From: Selenomonadaceae bacterium
Lineage (GTDB): Bacteria; Bacillota; Negativicutes; Selenomonadales; Selenomonadaceae
DNA length: 32,393 nt
Assembly: GCA_017412925.1 (NCBI GenBank)
Contig: JAFPVP010000089.1
Span: 1 to 32,393, forward strand
Reading direction: 5' to 3'
The notes beneath the pieces were generated by a model. That model did not search any database. It was not told where the DNA came from and saw nothing but the letters and a program-made list of their open reading frames with translations. The position numbers and the translations under genes were made by a program. Below, one piece after another: positions 8,047 through 16,479 of the stretch (position 1 is its first letter; every line of letters begins with the position of its first letter).

Positions 8047-8876
8047 ATGAAAATTGAAGTTCAAAGAACTGTTTTTGTTAATAATACATCGATTAAGTTC
8101 CAAGAACAAATAAACGTTGTTCCGGAATATTATGGGTTACTTCGCGAGCGGCTTAAGGTTAAAAGAGTTCTTGGCAAAAATTTTGTTCGCGTCGGTAGAA
8201 AAAGCGATGGCGGCTATGTCATGGTTGACAATTTTAATACTTCGGGGGGGGTTGCATTGCGTATTCTTTTGGAATCAACGACGATGTTTCTTGGGATTTG
8301 GACATGGCACAGCACGGCTACGATATTTTCATGTATGACCCGACGGTTGACACATTGCCGGCGGAAAGCGATAAATTTCATTTCTTCAAGGAGGGCGTTT
8401 TCGGCGTTGAGGTTCCGGAAAAATCTTTGCACACGCTGGATTATTTCATAAAGCGCAATGGGCACGAAAATAAATCGAACATGATTTTAAAAATGGACGT
8501 AGAGGGCGCGGAGTGGAGCTTCCTGTCAACCGTCACCTCCGAGACACTGAATCAGTTTGACCAAATGGTTTTTGAATTCCATGACTTGACGGAGCCGAAA
8601 GACCAAAGCGTAATGAATGCGACGCTGGCTTGCATAAACAAGATAAATCGGACGCATTCGTTGGTTCATCTGCATGGAAATAGTTGCGGTGTTTCTTTAA
8701 TCTTGGACGATAAAATTTTATTCCCAGACACGCTTGAATTGACTTATGTTAAAACTTCAAATTATGAACTTGTTGACGATGAAAATATTTATCTTCCGAT
8801 TTCTCTTGACCGACCATGCAACGGTTACAATGAAATTCCTTTAGGCTATTGGAATAAAAAATTTTCTCACTGCTAG
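8047..8876 (+). pseudogene. FkbM-family methyltransferase, copy 1, frameshifted at a poly-G tract (probably phase-off)
   Basis: The ATG at 8047 (AGGGAGATG upstream) reads 134 codons and stops at 8451. The first 67 or so match the next gene and the rest are out of frame. The remaining C-terminal part is open from before 8298 to 8876. The frames meet at a G8 tract (8244-8251). One extra G (G9) gives a continuous 276-residue protein reading GGGCIAYSFGINDDVSW, which aligns with the 277-residue copy 2. The methyltransferase motifs DGGYVMVDNF and LKMDVEGAEW are intact on either side. It would transfer methyl from S-adenosylmethionine to an unknown acceptor, perhaps an LPS sugar. I read it as a reversible off state rather than dead, but a sequencing error is possible. 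Confidence 0.8.
8244..8251 (+). repeat. Poly-G tract (G8), putative phase-variation switch
   Basis: Eight G lie in codons that correspond to the Ser-Gly-Gly-Gly stretch of the intact copy 2, where the sequence is interrupted (GGGCGGCGGC). G9 restores the frame. The homopolymer exists only in copy 1. Confidence 0.78.
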
Positions 8877-8909
8877 TGGCAAAGTCATTGTGTTTAAGGA
8901 GATGTTTTA

Positions 8910-9743
8910 ATGAACGTCAGCGTTTTCAAGGTGATTCAAGTTGATGGCGAGATCGTTCGCTTGATTGACGAATTCAACGTAAACATGGAATATTACGAGT
9001 TGCTTCGCGAGCGACTCAAGGTTAAAAGAGTTATCGGCAAAAATTTTGTCCACGTCGGAGAAAAGTATGACGGCGGCTATGTCATGGTCGACAACTTTGA
9101 TACTTCGGGCGGCGGCATTGCGTATTCTTTCGGAGTGGATGATTATGTTTCGTGGGATTGGGAAATGACGTGGCGCAACTATGATATTTTCATGTACGAC
9201 CCGACGGTTGACACATTGCCGGCGGAAAGCGATAAATTTCATTTCTTCAAGGAGGGCGTTTTCGGCGTCGAGGTTCCGGAAAAATCTATGCACACGCTGG
9301 ATTATTTCATAAAGCGCAATGGGCACGAAAATAAATCGAACATGATTTTAAAAATGGACGTGGAGGGCGCGGAGTGGAGTTTCCTTTCGACCGTCACCTC
9401 CGAGACACTGAATCAGTTTGACCAAATGGTTTTTGAATTCCATGACTTGACGGAGCCGAAAGACCAAAGCGTAATGAATGCGACGCTGGCTTGCATAAGT
9501 AAAATAAATCGGACGCATTCGCTGGTTCACCTGCACGGAAATAATTGGAGCAAGACGTTGCACTTGGACAATAAGATTTTATTTCCGGGTGCGCTGGAGT
9601 TGACTTACGTTAAGACTTCAAATTATGAACTGGTTGACGACGAAAATATTTATCTGCCGACGCCGCTCGATTATCCTAACAATAGTAAATTTCCCGATAT
9701 TCCTCTGGGTTATTGGAACAAAAAATTTAATTGTGTCAGATGA
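8910..9743 (+). CDS. FkbM-family methyltransferase, copy 2 (intact)
   Basis: This is a 277-residue SAM-dependent methyltransferase-like protein. Motifs are DGGYVMVDNF (about 54-63), the SAM-binding region AYSFGVDDYVSWD (71-83), and LKMDVEGAEW (147-156), the signature of the FkbM family. Known FkbM members O-methylate small molecules or sugars; the acceptor here is unknown. Placement between lptC and lptA suggests an LPS substrate (inference). ATG 8910 has AAGGAG upstream. It is a tandem duplicate of the preceding frameshifted gene; the stretch from the DPTVDTLP segment to about residue 205 is nearly identical in DNA, while the ends have diverged. It has no homopolymer and should be constitutively in frame. 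Confidence 0.85.
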   Translation: MNVSVFKVIQVDGEIVRLIDEFNVNMEYYELLRERLKVKRVIGKNFVHVGEKYDGGYVMVDNFDTSGGGIAYSFGVDDYVSWDWEMTWRNYDIFMYDPTVDTLPAESDKFHFFKEGVFGVEVPEKSMHTLDYFIKRNGHENKSNMILKMDVEGAEWSFLSTVTSETLNQFDQMVFEFHDLTEPKDQSVMNATLACISKINRTHSLVHLHGNNWSKTLHLDNKILFPGALELTYVKTSNYELVDDENIYLPTPLDYPNNSKFPDIPLGYWNKKFNCVR

Positions 9744-9752
9744 GGTTTTGAT

Positions 9753-10604
9753 ATGACTAAGCTAAAAAAAATCTGCGCGGGCTGCGCGGCGATAATGTTG
9801 ATAAGTTCGGCGGCTCTGGCTGCTGATAAGGACAACTTGCCCTCCGAGGTGAACGCCGACGCAATCGAATACGACATGAACACCGGCGTTGTCGCGGCAG
9901 AAGGAAACGTTCTTTTAAAGCACGGCACGACTAAGGCGACGGGACTCCACGCAATGTACAACGTGAACACTCAAGAGGCGCACCTTATTGGCAACGTGAT
10001 TGTTGTTGATGAGGACATGCGCATAACTTGCGGGGCGTTGATGAGCAACGGGCAGGGGCACATGATTGCGGACGAAAATGTTATCGCTACGCAGACAGTC
10101 GCGCCCAATGAAAAATATCCCCAAGGCGACGTGCGCACTTTCACGGGCGAGCACATTGACTTTTTCCCCGACGACAGAAAACACGTCCTTATCCCGACGG
10201 GCGGCGTTGCGAGGAGCGAGGTCGAGGGAACTTTCACGGCGGACAAGCTGGAAGGTTGGATAGACGACGAACGCTATATCGGCACGGGCAATGCACACCT
10301 TATCAGCCCAGCGCGGAATTTGGAAGCGGGCGGCGACCAAGTTGACTATGACGGCAAGCAGGAGGGCAAAGCAGTCGTTAGCGGAAATGCCTGGGCGATT
10401 CAAGACAACAACACAATTCGCGGCAACCGGCTGACGGTTTATCTTGCTGACGACGGAACTTTAAAAGCTGAACCGCGCGTTCAAATGCCCGCTGATTTTT
10501 CGGGAGCTTTTGAGCCGAAATCCGAGCCCGCGCAGGCTGAAGAAAAATCTGCTGATGAAACTGTCGTAATTAATCCCGACGAGGCGACGAAAGATGAATC
10601 TTGA
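9753..10604 (+). CDS. lptA: LPS transport periplasmic protein LptA
   Basis: LptA forms the periplasmic bridge that carries LPS from LptC to LptD. A signal peptide ends at about ALAA (residues 21-24). The OstA-like beta-jellyroll follows, beginning [19 protein letters not shown] and continuing with repeated short strand pairs such as GNVLLKHG and ATGLHAMYN. At 283 residues it is longer than the E. coli protein (185), as OstA proteins of diderm Firmicutes often are. The last 35 or so residues are acidic and low in complexity. It overlaps lptB by 11 bases, so translation is coupled. Confidence 0.88.
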   Translation: MTKLKKICAGCAAIMLISSAALAADKDNLPSEVNADAIEYDMNTGVVAAEGNVLLKHGTTKATGLHAMYNVNTQEAHLIGNVIVVDEDMRITCGALMSNGQGHMIADENVIATQTVAPNEKYPQGDVRTFTGEHIDFFPDDRKHVLIPTGGVARSEVEGTFTADKLEGWIDDERYIGTGNAHLISPARNLEAGGDQVDYDGKQEGKAVVSGNAWAIQDNNTIRGNRLTVYLADDGTLKAEPRVQMPADFSGAFEPKSEPAQAEEKSADETVVINPDEATKDES

Positions 10605-11313
10605 GGCGCGTGATTTAGTCAAGGCGTTCAAAGGGCGCACCGTCGTCAACAAAGTTTCGCTAAGAGTTGAGACGGGCGAAATTGTCGGCTTGCTCGGACC
10701 GAATGGCGCGGGCAAGACAACTTCCTTCTATATGATGGTTGGCTTGGAAAAACCCGACGCGGGCGACGTTTTCGTTTCCGACGTGAACATTTCCAAATTG
10801 CCGATGTACAAGCGCGCGGAGCTGGGGATAAGTTATCTTACGCAGGAGGCTTCGATTTTCCGCAAGCTGACCGTCGCCGAAAATATCATGGCGATACTTG
10901 AAACGTTGCACATGACAAAAGACGAACGCCGCAAGAAACTCAACGAACTTTTGCGCGAATTCAGCATACGTCACGTCGAGAAACGCAAAGGCACGGAACT
11001 TTCTGGCGGCGAGCGGCGGCGCGTGGAAATTGCCCGCTGTCTTGCCTTGGAGCCGAAATTTATTTTGCTTGACGAGCCTTTCGCCGGTGTCGACCCGCTG
11101 GCAGTCGCCGATATTCAAGAAATTATTATGTATTTGCGCAAGCGCGGCATGGGAATTTTAATCACCGACCACAACGTCCGCGAAACTTTGCACATCGTCG
11201 ACCGCGCCTATATTTTGAACGAGGGAAAAATTTTGCTGGAAGGATCCGCTAACGAAATTGCCAACAGCGATATTGCTAAGAAATTTTATCTCGGCAGTAA
11301 CTTCACGCTCTAA
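10594..11313 (+). CDS. lptB: LPS export ABC transporter ATPase LptB
   Basis: LptB is the cytoplasmic ATPase that drives LPS extraction from the inner membrane with LptF and LptG. Walker A is GPNGAGKTT (about 35-43), the signature is LSGGERRR, Walker B is [13 protein letters not shown] and the H-loop His lies in ITDHNVRE. At 239 residues it has the usual length and composition ([14 protein letters not shown] opening). The start overlaps lptA by 11 bases, and the lptF/G-type permease follows 15 bases downstream. All catalytic motifs are intact. Confidence 0.95.
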   Translation: MNLEARDLVKAFKGRTVVNKVSLRVETGEIVGLLGPNGAGKTTSFYMMVGLEKPDAGDVFVSDVNISKLPMYKRAELGISYLTQEASIFRKLTVAENIMAILETLHMTKDERRKKLNELLREFSIRHVEKRKGTELSGGERRRVEIARCLALEPKFILLDEPFAGVDPLAVADIQEIIMYLRKRGMGILITDHNVRETLHIVDRAYILNEGKILLEGSANEIANSDIAKKFYLGSNFTL

Positions 11314-11328
11314 ATCGGAGGTCTTTGA

Positions 11329-12423
11329 ATGCGCTTTAGGATACTTGACAGATACATTTTTCAAGAAGTTGTCTTCGCGTTTATGTTTGCGATTTGCGCG
11401 TTTACGGCGGTTTTTATCGGTTCGGGCACGCTGTTTAGAATTGCGCGGTATATAACCGACTACGGCGCGAGCCTCTCCTCCGTGGTGAAAATTTTTGTCT
11501 ACGGCTTGCCGAATATCATCATGTGGACGTTCCCAATGTCCATGTTGCTGGCGACGCTTTTGACGTTCGGGAAATTGTCTAGTTCGAGCGAAATCACCGC
11601 GATGAAGTCTTGCGGGATAAGTTTCAGCCGAATAGCCGCGCCCGCGATTTTTTTGGGCGTTGTCGTCACGATTACCGCGATTCTCTTCAACGAGCACGTA
11701 GTACCTTGGGCGAACACCGCTTACAACAACGTCGTCTACTACGAAATTCAAGGCAACACCGAGCTTAAATCGCAAGACCACATTATCGTTAAGGAATTGA
11801 CCGGCGAGCGAATGGAGCGGCTGATTTACGCCCGCGAATACAAAGCGCAGAATGAAACTTTGGAAGGCGTGACGATGCAAGTTTTCAGCGAGGACGGCAA
11901 AGTTACGCACGTGGAGAACGCGACCTATGCCGAATGGAAAAACGATGAATGGGTTATGCATGACGGCATGATTTACGATTTGGCGGACGAACAGCGCACG
12001 CACACGATGAAATTCGACCGACAAATTTTGCCCGTCAAGGCAAGCCCGCGGCAAATCGTTCGCGAACAGAAAAAGCCCGAAGAACTCACAATGAGCGAGC
12101 TCAAGTCGCAAATCGAAATCATGAAGTCGCAATACGCCAACACGAGCAAACTTGAAACGGAACTTTATCAGCGCGTCACGGTGCCCATGGCAAGTTTAAT
12201 CTTCGCGCTGATTGGCGTGCCGCTGGGACTTCAGCCGACAAGAACTCCGTCTTCGGTGGGCTTCGCGCTCAGCGTCGTGATAATTTTCTTTTACTACGCG
12301 ATAATGACACTCGCCAACGCAATCGCCCGCAGCGGAGCAATTCCGCCAATGTACGCCGTCTGGTTGCCGAACGTCGTCGGCTTAATCGCAGGAATAATTT
12401 TAATTTATCGGGCGTCGAGGTAG
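11329..12423 (+). CDS. LptF/LptG-family LPS export permease
   Basis: This inner-membrane permease of the YjgP/YjgQ family forms the LPS-extracting channel with LptB. It has 364 residues, with membrane segments near both ends (about 15-120 and 275-360). A periplasmic beta-jellyroll lies between them (about 125-265), with the usual six-helix layout. ATG 11329 has CGGAGG upstream. Only one such gene is present here, whereas E. coli needs both LptF and LptG. Either a second copy lies elsewhere or the protein works as a homodimer, as suggested for some diderm Firmicutes. I leave the symbol open because F and G cannot be told apart. Confidence 0.9.
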   Translation: MRFRILDRYIFQEVVFAFMFAICAFTAVFIGSGTLFRIARYITDYGASLSSVVKIFVYGLPNIIMWTFPMSMLLATLLTFGKLSSSSEITAMKSCGISFSRIAAPAIFLGVVVTITAILFNEHVVPWANTAYNNVVYYEIQGNTELKSQDHIIVKELTGERMERLIYAREYKAQNETLEGVTMQVFSEDGKVTHVENATYAEWKNDEWVMHDGMIYDLADEQRTHTMKFDRQILPVKASPRQIVREQKKPEELTMSELKSQIEIMKSQYANTSKLETELYQRVTVPMASLIFALIGVPLGLQPTRTPSSVGFALSVVIIFFYYAIMTLANAIARSGAIPPMYAVWLPNVVGLIAGIILIYRASR

Positions 12424-12428
12424 CCGGC

Positions 12429-13100
12429 ATGAGAAAATTTTCTGTTGAGGCGGATATTGAGCGCGTCAAAAATCTTTACAAGCACGAGGACGATGCGCGT
12501 AACAAGGGCTTTGATTTAATCGCGGGCGTGGACGAGGCTGGGCGCGGCTCACTTGTCGGACCTGTCGTTGTGGCGGCGGTTATTCTGCCCGAAGATTTGT
12601 ATCTTGAGCGGCTTGACGATTCCAAAAAACTTTCCGCCAAAGTTCGCGAAATTCTCTACGAAAAAATTATTTCTGCGGCGATAAGTTTTTCCTGCGTCGA
12701 AGTTCCCGTCGAAGAGATTGACAGTCTGAACGTCTACCAAGCGACGCTGGAGGGCATGAAACGCGCCGTCGCGAGCTTAAACGTTCAGCCCGATTTTGTC
12801 CTTACCGACGCCATGAAAGTTGACTTCGGCGAAAAAATTTCTTCGCAATCTATTATTCACGGCGACGCGCTAAGTGCCTCCATTGCCGCCGCGTCGATTA
12901 TCGCCAAAGTCACGCGCGACCACCTCGCCGACAAATGGGCACTTGCTTATCCCGAATACGGCTTCGAACACAATCGCGGCTACGGAACCGCCCAACACCT
13001 CGCCGCCATAGAAAAGCACGGCTTTTGCGCGATTCACCGCCGCTCATTTAATCCCGTTAAAAGTCTCGTTGGAGGAACGACTAATGCAAAACTTCTTTGA
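12429..13100 (+). CDS. rnhB: Ribonuclease HII
   Basis: RNase HII cuts RNA in RNA-DNA hybrids and starts removal of misincorporated ribonucleotides. The catalytic motif GVDEAGRG (Asp35 and Glu36) is followed by DDSKKLS, LTDAMKVDF (third Asp) and the GDALSASIAAASIIAKVTRD region with the fourth Asp. The C-terminal EHNRGYGT motif is intact. At 223 residues it has normal length. The N-terminus has about 30 extra helical residues, as in other Firmicute enzymes. It follows lptF/G by 5 bases and overlaps the next gene by 17 bases. Its location in an LPS operon appears to be positional rather than functional. Confidence 0.94.
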   Translation: MRKFSVEADIERVKNLYKHEDDARNKGFDLIAGVDEAGRGSLVGPVVVAAVILPEDLYLERLDDSKKLSAKVREILYEKIISAAISFSCVEVPVEEIDSLNVYQATLEGMKRAVASLNVQPDFVLTDAMKVDFGEKISSQSIIHGDALSASIAAASIIAKVTRDHLADKWALAYPEYGFEHNRGYGTAQHLAAIEKHGFCAIHRRSFNPVKSLVGGTTNAKLL

Positions 13101-14469
13101 ACGAATCACTTGGCAAGGAATATTCGCCGCCTATTTGGCGATATTTTTTTTGCGCAACTTGTTAATGCCAAATGTCGCGGACGATTATTCCTACAAATTT
13201 ATTTGGGACGGCGCGGGCAAAGGAAATTTAATCAACGGCATTGACCCAAATCGCTTGCAACCCGTGGAAAGTTTCGCGGATATTTTAAATTCGCAATGGC
13301 AGCATTATTTTGCGTGGGGCGGGCGGACGATTGCTCATATCTTCGCGCAATTTTTTGTTTGGCAAGAAAAAATTTTCTTCGACGTGGCAAATGTCTTTGT
13401 GTTCGCGGCGTTAGTTTTATTGCTGTTCAAAGTCGGGACGGGCTTGTCGTTGCGCGAAATGAACAAAAGTTATCTGCTACTGATTTTGGCGGGAATTTAT
13501 TTCTGTGCGCCGTCGCTGATAATCACGACGGTTTGGCTGACGGGCACCTGCAATTACCTTTGGATGTGCACGCTCGAACTTTTATTTTTGTTGCCGTTCG
13601 CCGAAGCTTATCATCACAAAAAATCATTGCGCATTGCGCCTTACGCATTGCTCATTGCAGTTTTGGCGGGTTGGTCGATTGAACCGGGCGCGGCAGTCAC
13701 GATCTTTGTAACGTTTATGTTCGTCGTGCATTTCCGCCGCGAAAAAAATCTTCAGCCGTGGATGAAAGTTGGCTTTATATTTTTGCTCGTCGGCTTTGCG
13801 ATTTTAATGCTCGCGCCAGGGAATTTGCACCGCGCGGACTTGATAAGCGACCACCTGCCTCCCTCCAAACTCCAAATGCTTTACACAAATTTTGTCGGCG
13901 GATTCTTGCCGGTCTTCCTGCGCGAAATAATTTTGTTCGTGCCGATAATTTTTTACTTCGCCAAGGCAAAAACTTCGCCGGAAACTACGAAATTTATCTT
14001 GACGTTCGCGGCGGCGTCGATTTTAAGTTTGCTGGTGATGATGTGCGCACCGATGTTCCCTGAACGCGCGGGCTTTCCGTCGACGATATTTTTAATTGTC
14101 GCGTCGCTCGCCGCCCTGAAAGAAATTTTGCCGCTCGTCGAAAATTTTTTCCGCCGTCAAGTAGCGTTGGTAGCGATTTTAGCCGCTGTCTGGCTGGCGA
14201 GTTTGACGGGCTGCCTTTACGTCGAATACAGCTTCCACGCGCAGATGGCGGAGCGCATAAAAATAGTCACCGCTCACAAGAACGACGACTTGATTGTTGT
14301 CCCGTCGATTAAATTGCCCGATTGGTCGGAAAAACTTTTGGGCGCACGTACCTGGGACAAGCTGACACTTTTATTGGGCGGCGATTTGAAATCTTACGAT
14401 TCAAACAACCGCAACATACTTTTCTGCCGCTACTACGGTCTGAAAAAAATCGTGACGCCTAAAGAGTAA
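13084..14469 (+). CDS. Polytopic membrane protein, DUF6056-like
   Basis: This is a 461-residue protein with about ten to twelve hydrophobic segments. Near the N-terminus a conserved-looking NVADDYSYKF lies just outside the first membrane helix. Acidic DDY-type motifs there resemble DUF6056 and other GT-C-like glycosyltransferases that use polyprenyl-linked sugars. The assignment is tentative. ATG 13084 is chosen because GGAGG lies 8 bases before it; a TTG at 13069 is in frame but lacks a site. The start lies inside the end of rnhB. As the last gene of the LPS operon, a role in decorating a surface glycan would fit, but this is an inference. It ends 3 bases from a convergent gene. Confidence 0.7.
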   Translation: MQNFFERITWQGIFAAYLAIFFLRNLLMPNVADDYSYKFIWDGAGKGNLINGIDPNRLQPVESFADILNSQWQHYFAWGGRTIAHIFAQFFVWQEKIFFDVANVFVFAALVLLLFKVGTGLSLREMNKSYLLLILAGIYFCAPSLIITTVWLTGTCNYLWMCTLELLFLLPFAEAYHHKKSLRIAPYALLIAVLAGWSIEPGAAVTIFVTFMFVVHFRREKNLQPWMKVGFIFLLVGFAILMLAPGNLHRADLISDHLPPSKLQMLYTNFVGGFLPVFLREIILFVPIIFYFAKAKTSPETTKFILTFAAASILSLLVMMCAPMFPERAGFPSTIFLIVASLAALKEILPLVENFFRRQVALVAILAAVWLASLTGCLYVEYSFHAQMAERIKIVTAHKNDDLIVVPSIKLPDWSEKLLGARTWDKLTLLLGGDLKSYDSNNRNILFCRYYGLKKIVTPKE

Positions 14470-14472
14470 AAT

Positions 14473-14676
14473 TTATCTGCCGCCACGATAGCCGTTGCCT
14501 TGACCTTGCCCGCAACCGTAGCGTCCGCAATATTCTCCGTCGTTGTTGTCGCAATCTTGGTAGCAGTAGCCTCTGCAACAAATATTTTCCTGTTCAATCG
14601 AAGTTGCTTCCGTCAACGCGCCGAAACTCATCAGCATGACAGCCGCCAACGCGCCGATAAAAAACTTTTTAAACAT
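14473..14676 (-). CDS. Small secreted Cys- and Gly-rich protein
   Basis: This is a 67-residue protein with a clear Sec signal peptide (MFKK start, hydrophobic core, likely cleavage near LTEA at residue 24). The mature part of about 43 residues contains six cysteines within 24 residues, beginning with a CC pair. It ends in a Gly/Arg/Gln-rich tail (GQGQGNGYRGGR). GAGGTGAT lies just before its ATG. I do not recognise a family. It could be a disulfide-stabilised or metal-binding secreted peptide, or a second product handled by the adjacent exporter. It is the last gene on the minus strand after the radical SAM, precursor and ABC genes, 57 bases after the ABC stop. Confidence 0.65.
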   Translation of the reverse strand: MFKKFFIGALAAVMLMSFGALTEATSIEQENICCRGYCYQDCDNNDGEYCGRYGCGQGQGNGYRGGR

Positions 14677-14733
14677 GATAAATCACCTCGGCGGTAATGA
14701 TAAATTTTTTAGGCAAAAATATCAAGCGTCTTC

Positions 14734-16203
14734 TCAAAAATTTATAACCTCGTCGGCGATTTTTATAAGCCGCTCGTCGTGGGAGATAATCAGCGTGATT
14801 CGATTCAGCTTGCTGCGGCGAATTTTTTCTGTAAGCTCGGAAATTGCCTTCGCGTCCAAATTATTGTCCGGCTCGTCCATAATCAAAACATCGGAAAATT
14901 TTTTAAAGGCAACGTTGATTGAAACTTTGCGCCGTTCGCCGCCTGAAGTCGTGTCGCTTTTGATAAAATCTTTTTGTTCGACGACCGCGATTAAATTTTT
15001 TCGCAAGGAAATCATATCGACTTCGGCAAGCGGCACGCCGTCAAAAAAAATCTCGCCGCCATTCGGACGAATCATTCCGCAGATTAAATTTATCAGCGTC
15101 GATTTACCCGCGCCGTTCTTGCCGACTATGCAGTAGATTTTCCCGCGCTTAAAATTTTTGCTGAAGTTCGTTAAAATTTTTTGTTCGCCGAAACTGAAGC
15201 TGACGTTGGAAATTTCAATGGAGTTGACGTGTTCCAAAATTTTCGTGCCGTTAATTTCCGTCGGCAAATTTTTTATTTCCATGATTCGCACGTAAGCCGC
15301 CAGCGCGTTTTGATAAAGTTGTCCGACACTCATGAAATACGCCACGCTCTGCATCGCTAAAAGATAGTAGCCGTTGAGCGCAACAAAATTTCCGACCGTC
15401 AATGTGCCGTCCAAAACATCCAGCCCGCCGAGCAAAAATATCAGCACCTTAAAAATTGCGTTGGCGTTCAGCGCACTCGTCGAGAACCAAAAAACAATTT
15501 TGACTTGTTGCATGACCGCGACAAAATTTTTTTCAAATGCTGCCCGAAATTTTTTCAGCCAATCGTTGTAAAGACTGTGAAGTTTTATCGAGTAAACGTA
15601 AAGCAAAATGTCGCTCAAACACGTGAAATATTTTGAATCGGTCTCGCGCACGGTCGTCGAGCGGTCGAATAAAACTTTTTCCAGCGCACGATAAGCACCG
15701 CCGTGGAGAATCGCAATAATCACAAAGAGGACGCCCCATTTAATGCCAATCGAACAGAGCAACCCGAACGCCATACACAACAGCGCAAAATTTATGCAGA
15801 TGTCAACCATGCTGCCGATTGCGAAATGAATCAAATCAATCGCGTCTTGGTCAAGGCGTTTGGAGAGGTAAACCATGTCCGTCTTGAAAATAAAATCGCC
15901 GCGCACTTTGTAGACGTGATTCATGACGCCTTCGACGACGCGGTTATTTATTCGCAAACGCATTTTCGAAGATAAAATTGTGCTGAGCCAATTTGCCGCA
16001 ATCGCCGTTATGCTTATCGTTGCAAGTGCCGCAATAAAAATGTAAAAGGTCGCCGTGTCTTTGCCGATTAAAATTTCGTCGATGAATTTCGCTGTTAGAA
16101 AAGGTTCCATCAAATTCACCGCCGCCGTCAAAATCGAACAGAGCGCGACGACCAAAAGCGATGCCTTATAATTTTTAAAATGCTCCCAAAGAAATTTTAT
16201 CAT
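14734..16203 (-). CDS. ABC exporter (membrane-ATPase fusion) of the RiPP locus, with shortened ATPase domain
   Basis: This 489-residue half-transporter joins a six-helix exporter membrane domain (about 1-300) to an ATPase domain (about 325-489). Walker A is GKNGAGKST, the signature TSGGERRKVS, Walker B VLIMDEPDNNLD and the H-loop LIISHDE. Only about ten residues separate the Q-loop (VVEQ) from the signature, where exporters usually have about fifty. The helical subdomain is therefore almost absent, which is odd for a working transporter. There is no C39 peptidase domain, so leader removal must be done by another protein. It lies directly downstream of the precursor, so export of the modified peptide or self-protection is likely. 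No good ribosome binding site precedes ATG 16203. Confidence 0.82.
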   Translation of the reverse strand: MIKFLWEHFKNYKASLLVVALCSILTAAVNLMEPFLTAKFIDEILIGKDTATFYIFIAALATISITAIAANWLSTILSSKMRLRINNRVVEGVMNHVYKVRGDFIFKTDMVYLSKRLDQDAIDLIHFAIGSMVDICINFALLCMAFGLLCSIGIKWGVLFVIIAILHGGAYRALEKVLFDRSTTVRETDSKYFTCLSDILLYVYSIKLHSLYNDWLKKFRAAFEKNFVAVMQQVKIVFWFSTSALNANAIFKVLIFLLGGLDVLDGTLTVGNFVALNGYYLLAMQSVAYFMSVGQLYQNALAAYVRIMEIKNLPTEINGTKILEHVNSIEISNVSFSFGEQKILTNFSKNFKRGKIYCIVGKNGAGKSTLINLICGMIRPNGGEIFFDGVPLAEVDMISLRKNLIAVVEQKDFIKSDTTSGGERRKVSINVAFKKFSDVLIMDEPDNNLDAKAISELTEKIRRSKLNRITLIISHDERLIKIADEVINF

Positions 16204-16217
16204 AATAATTTTTTGTT

Positions 16218-16239
16218 AAGCTCGTCAGAGTCGGAGAAC
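16218..16239. repeat. Left copy of a 22-bp imperfect inverted repeat flanking the precursor gene
   Basis: The sequence begins aagctcgtc and continues gagtcgg after one base. It matches the reverse complement of 16480-16501 at 20 of 22 positions. It ends 14 bases before the ABC exporter start codon. Confidence 0.75.
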
Positions 16240-16322
16240 CGCCGCGTAGAAGTTATCGTGTCGAAAGATTCAACTGCCCGCCCGCCGCCTCGTTTTTTAG
16301 GAACGATTAACCTATAATTCTT

Positions 16323-16448
16323 TTAACGTTCGTTGTGGGAGACAGCCTTGCCGCACGTGCCCCAGTTGGAGTTCATGCCACAGCCGGCACCATAAATGCG
16401 CCCCTGTTCCTTTTTGACAAGGACAGGTTTCTGATACGTCTTCTTCAT
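16323..16448 (-). CDS. RiPP precursor peptide, 41 residues, two cysteines
   Basis: This short gene starts at ATG 16448 with an excellent ribosome binding site (AAAGGAGGTG). It lies between the radical SAM enzyme and the ABC exporter on the same strand. The N-terminal half is a charged leader with Y5-x2-P8-x-L10, the pattern that PqqD-like recognition domains bind in lasso and related leaders. The C-terminal part has the core-like segment CGMNSNWGTC (cysteines 23 and 32) within a Gly-rich region and ends in VSHNER. Two cysteines and acceptor residues fit a radical SAM-made thioether (sactipeptide or ranthipeptide) or a C-C crosslinked product; the bond type cannot be predicted. There is no GG cleavage site of the classical bacteriocin type, although GAG precedes the first Cys. 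Confidence 0.82.
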   Translation of the reverse strand: MKKTYQKPVLVKKEQGRIYGAGCGMNSNWGTCGKAVSHNER

Positions 16449-16479
16449 GGTTAGCACCTCCTTTGCCGTGATGTCGACA

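Noticed and set aside
14636-15136. Plus-strand frame of 166 codons
   Set aside because: It is the shadow of the ABC exporter ATPase domain, which has recognisable motifs on the minus strand.
16323-16448. Lasso peptide precursor
   Set aside because: The leader has a Y-x2-P-x-L pattern, but no lasso cyclase or transglutaminase-like protease is present and the core has no Gly1 to Asp/Glu7-9 ring layout after a Thr-x cleavage site.
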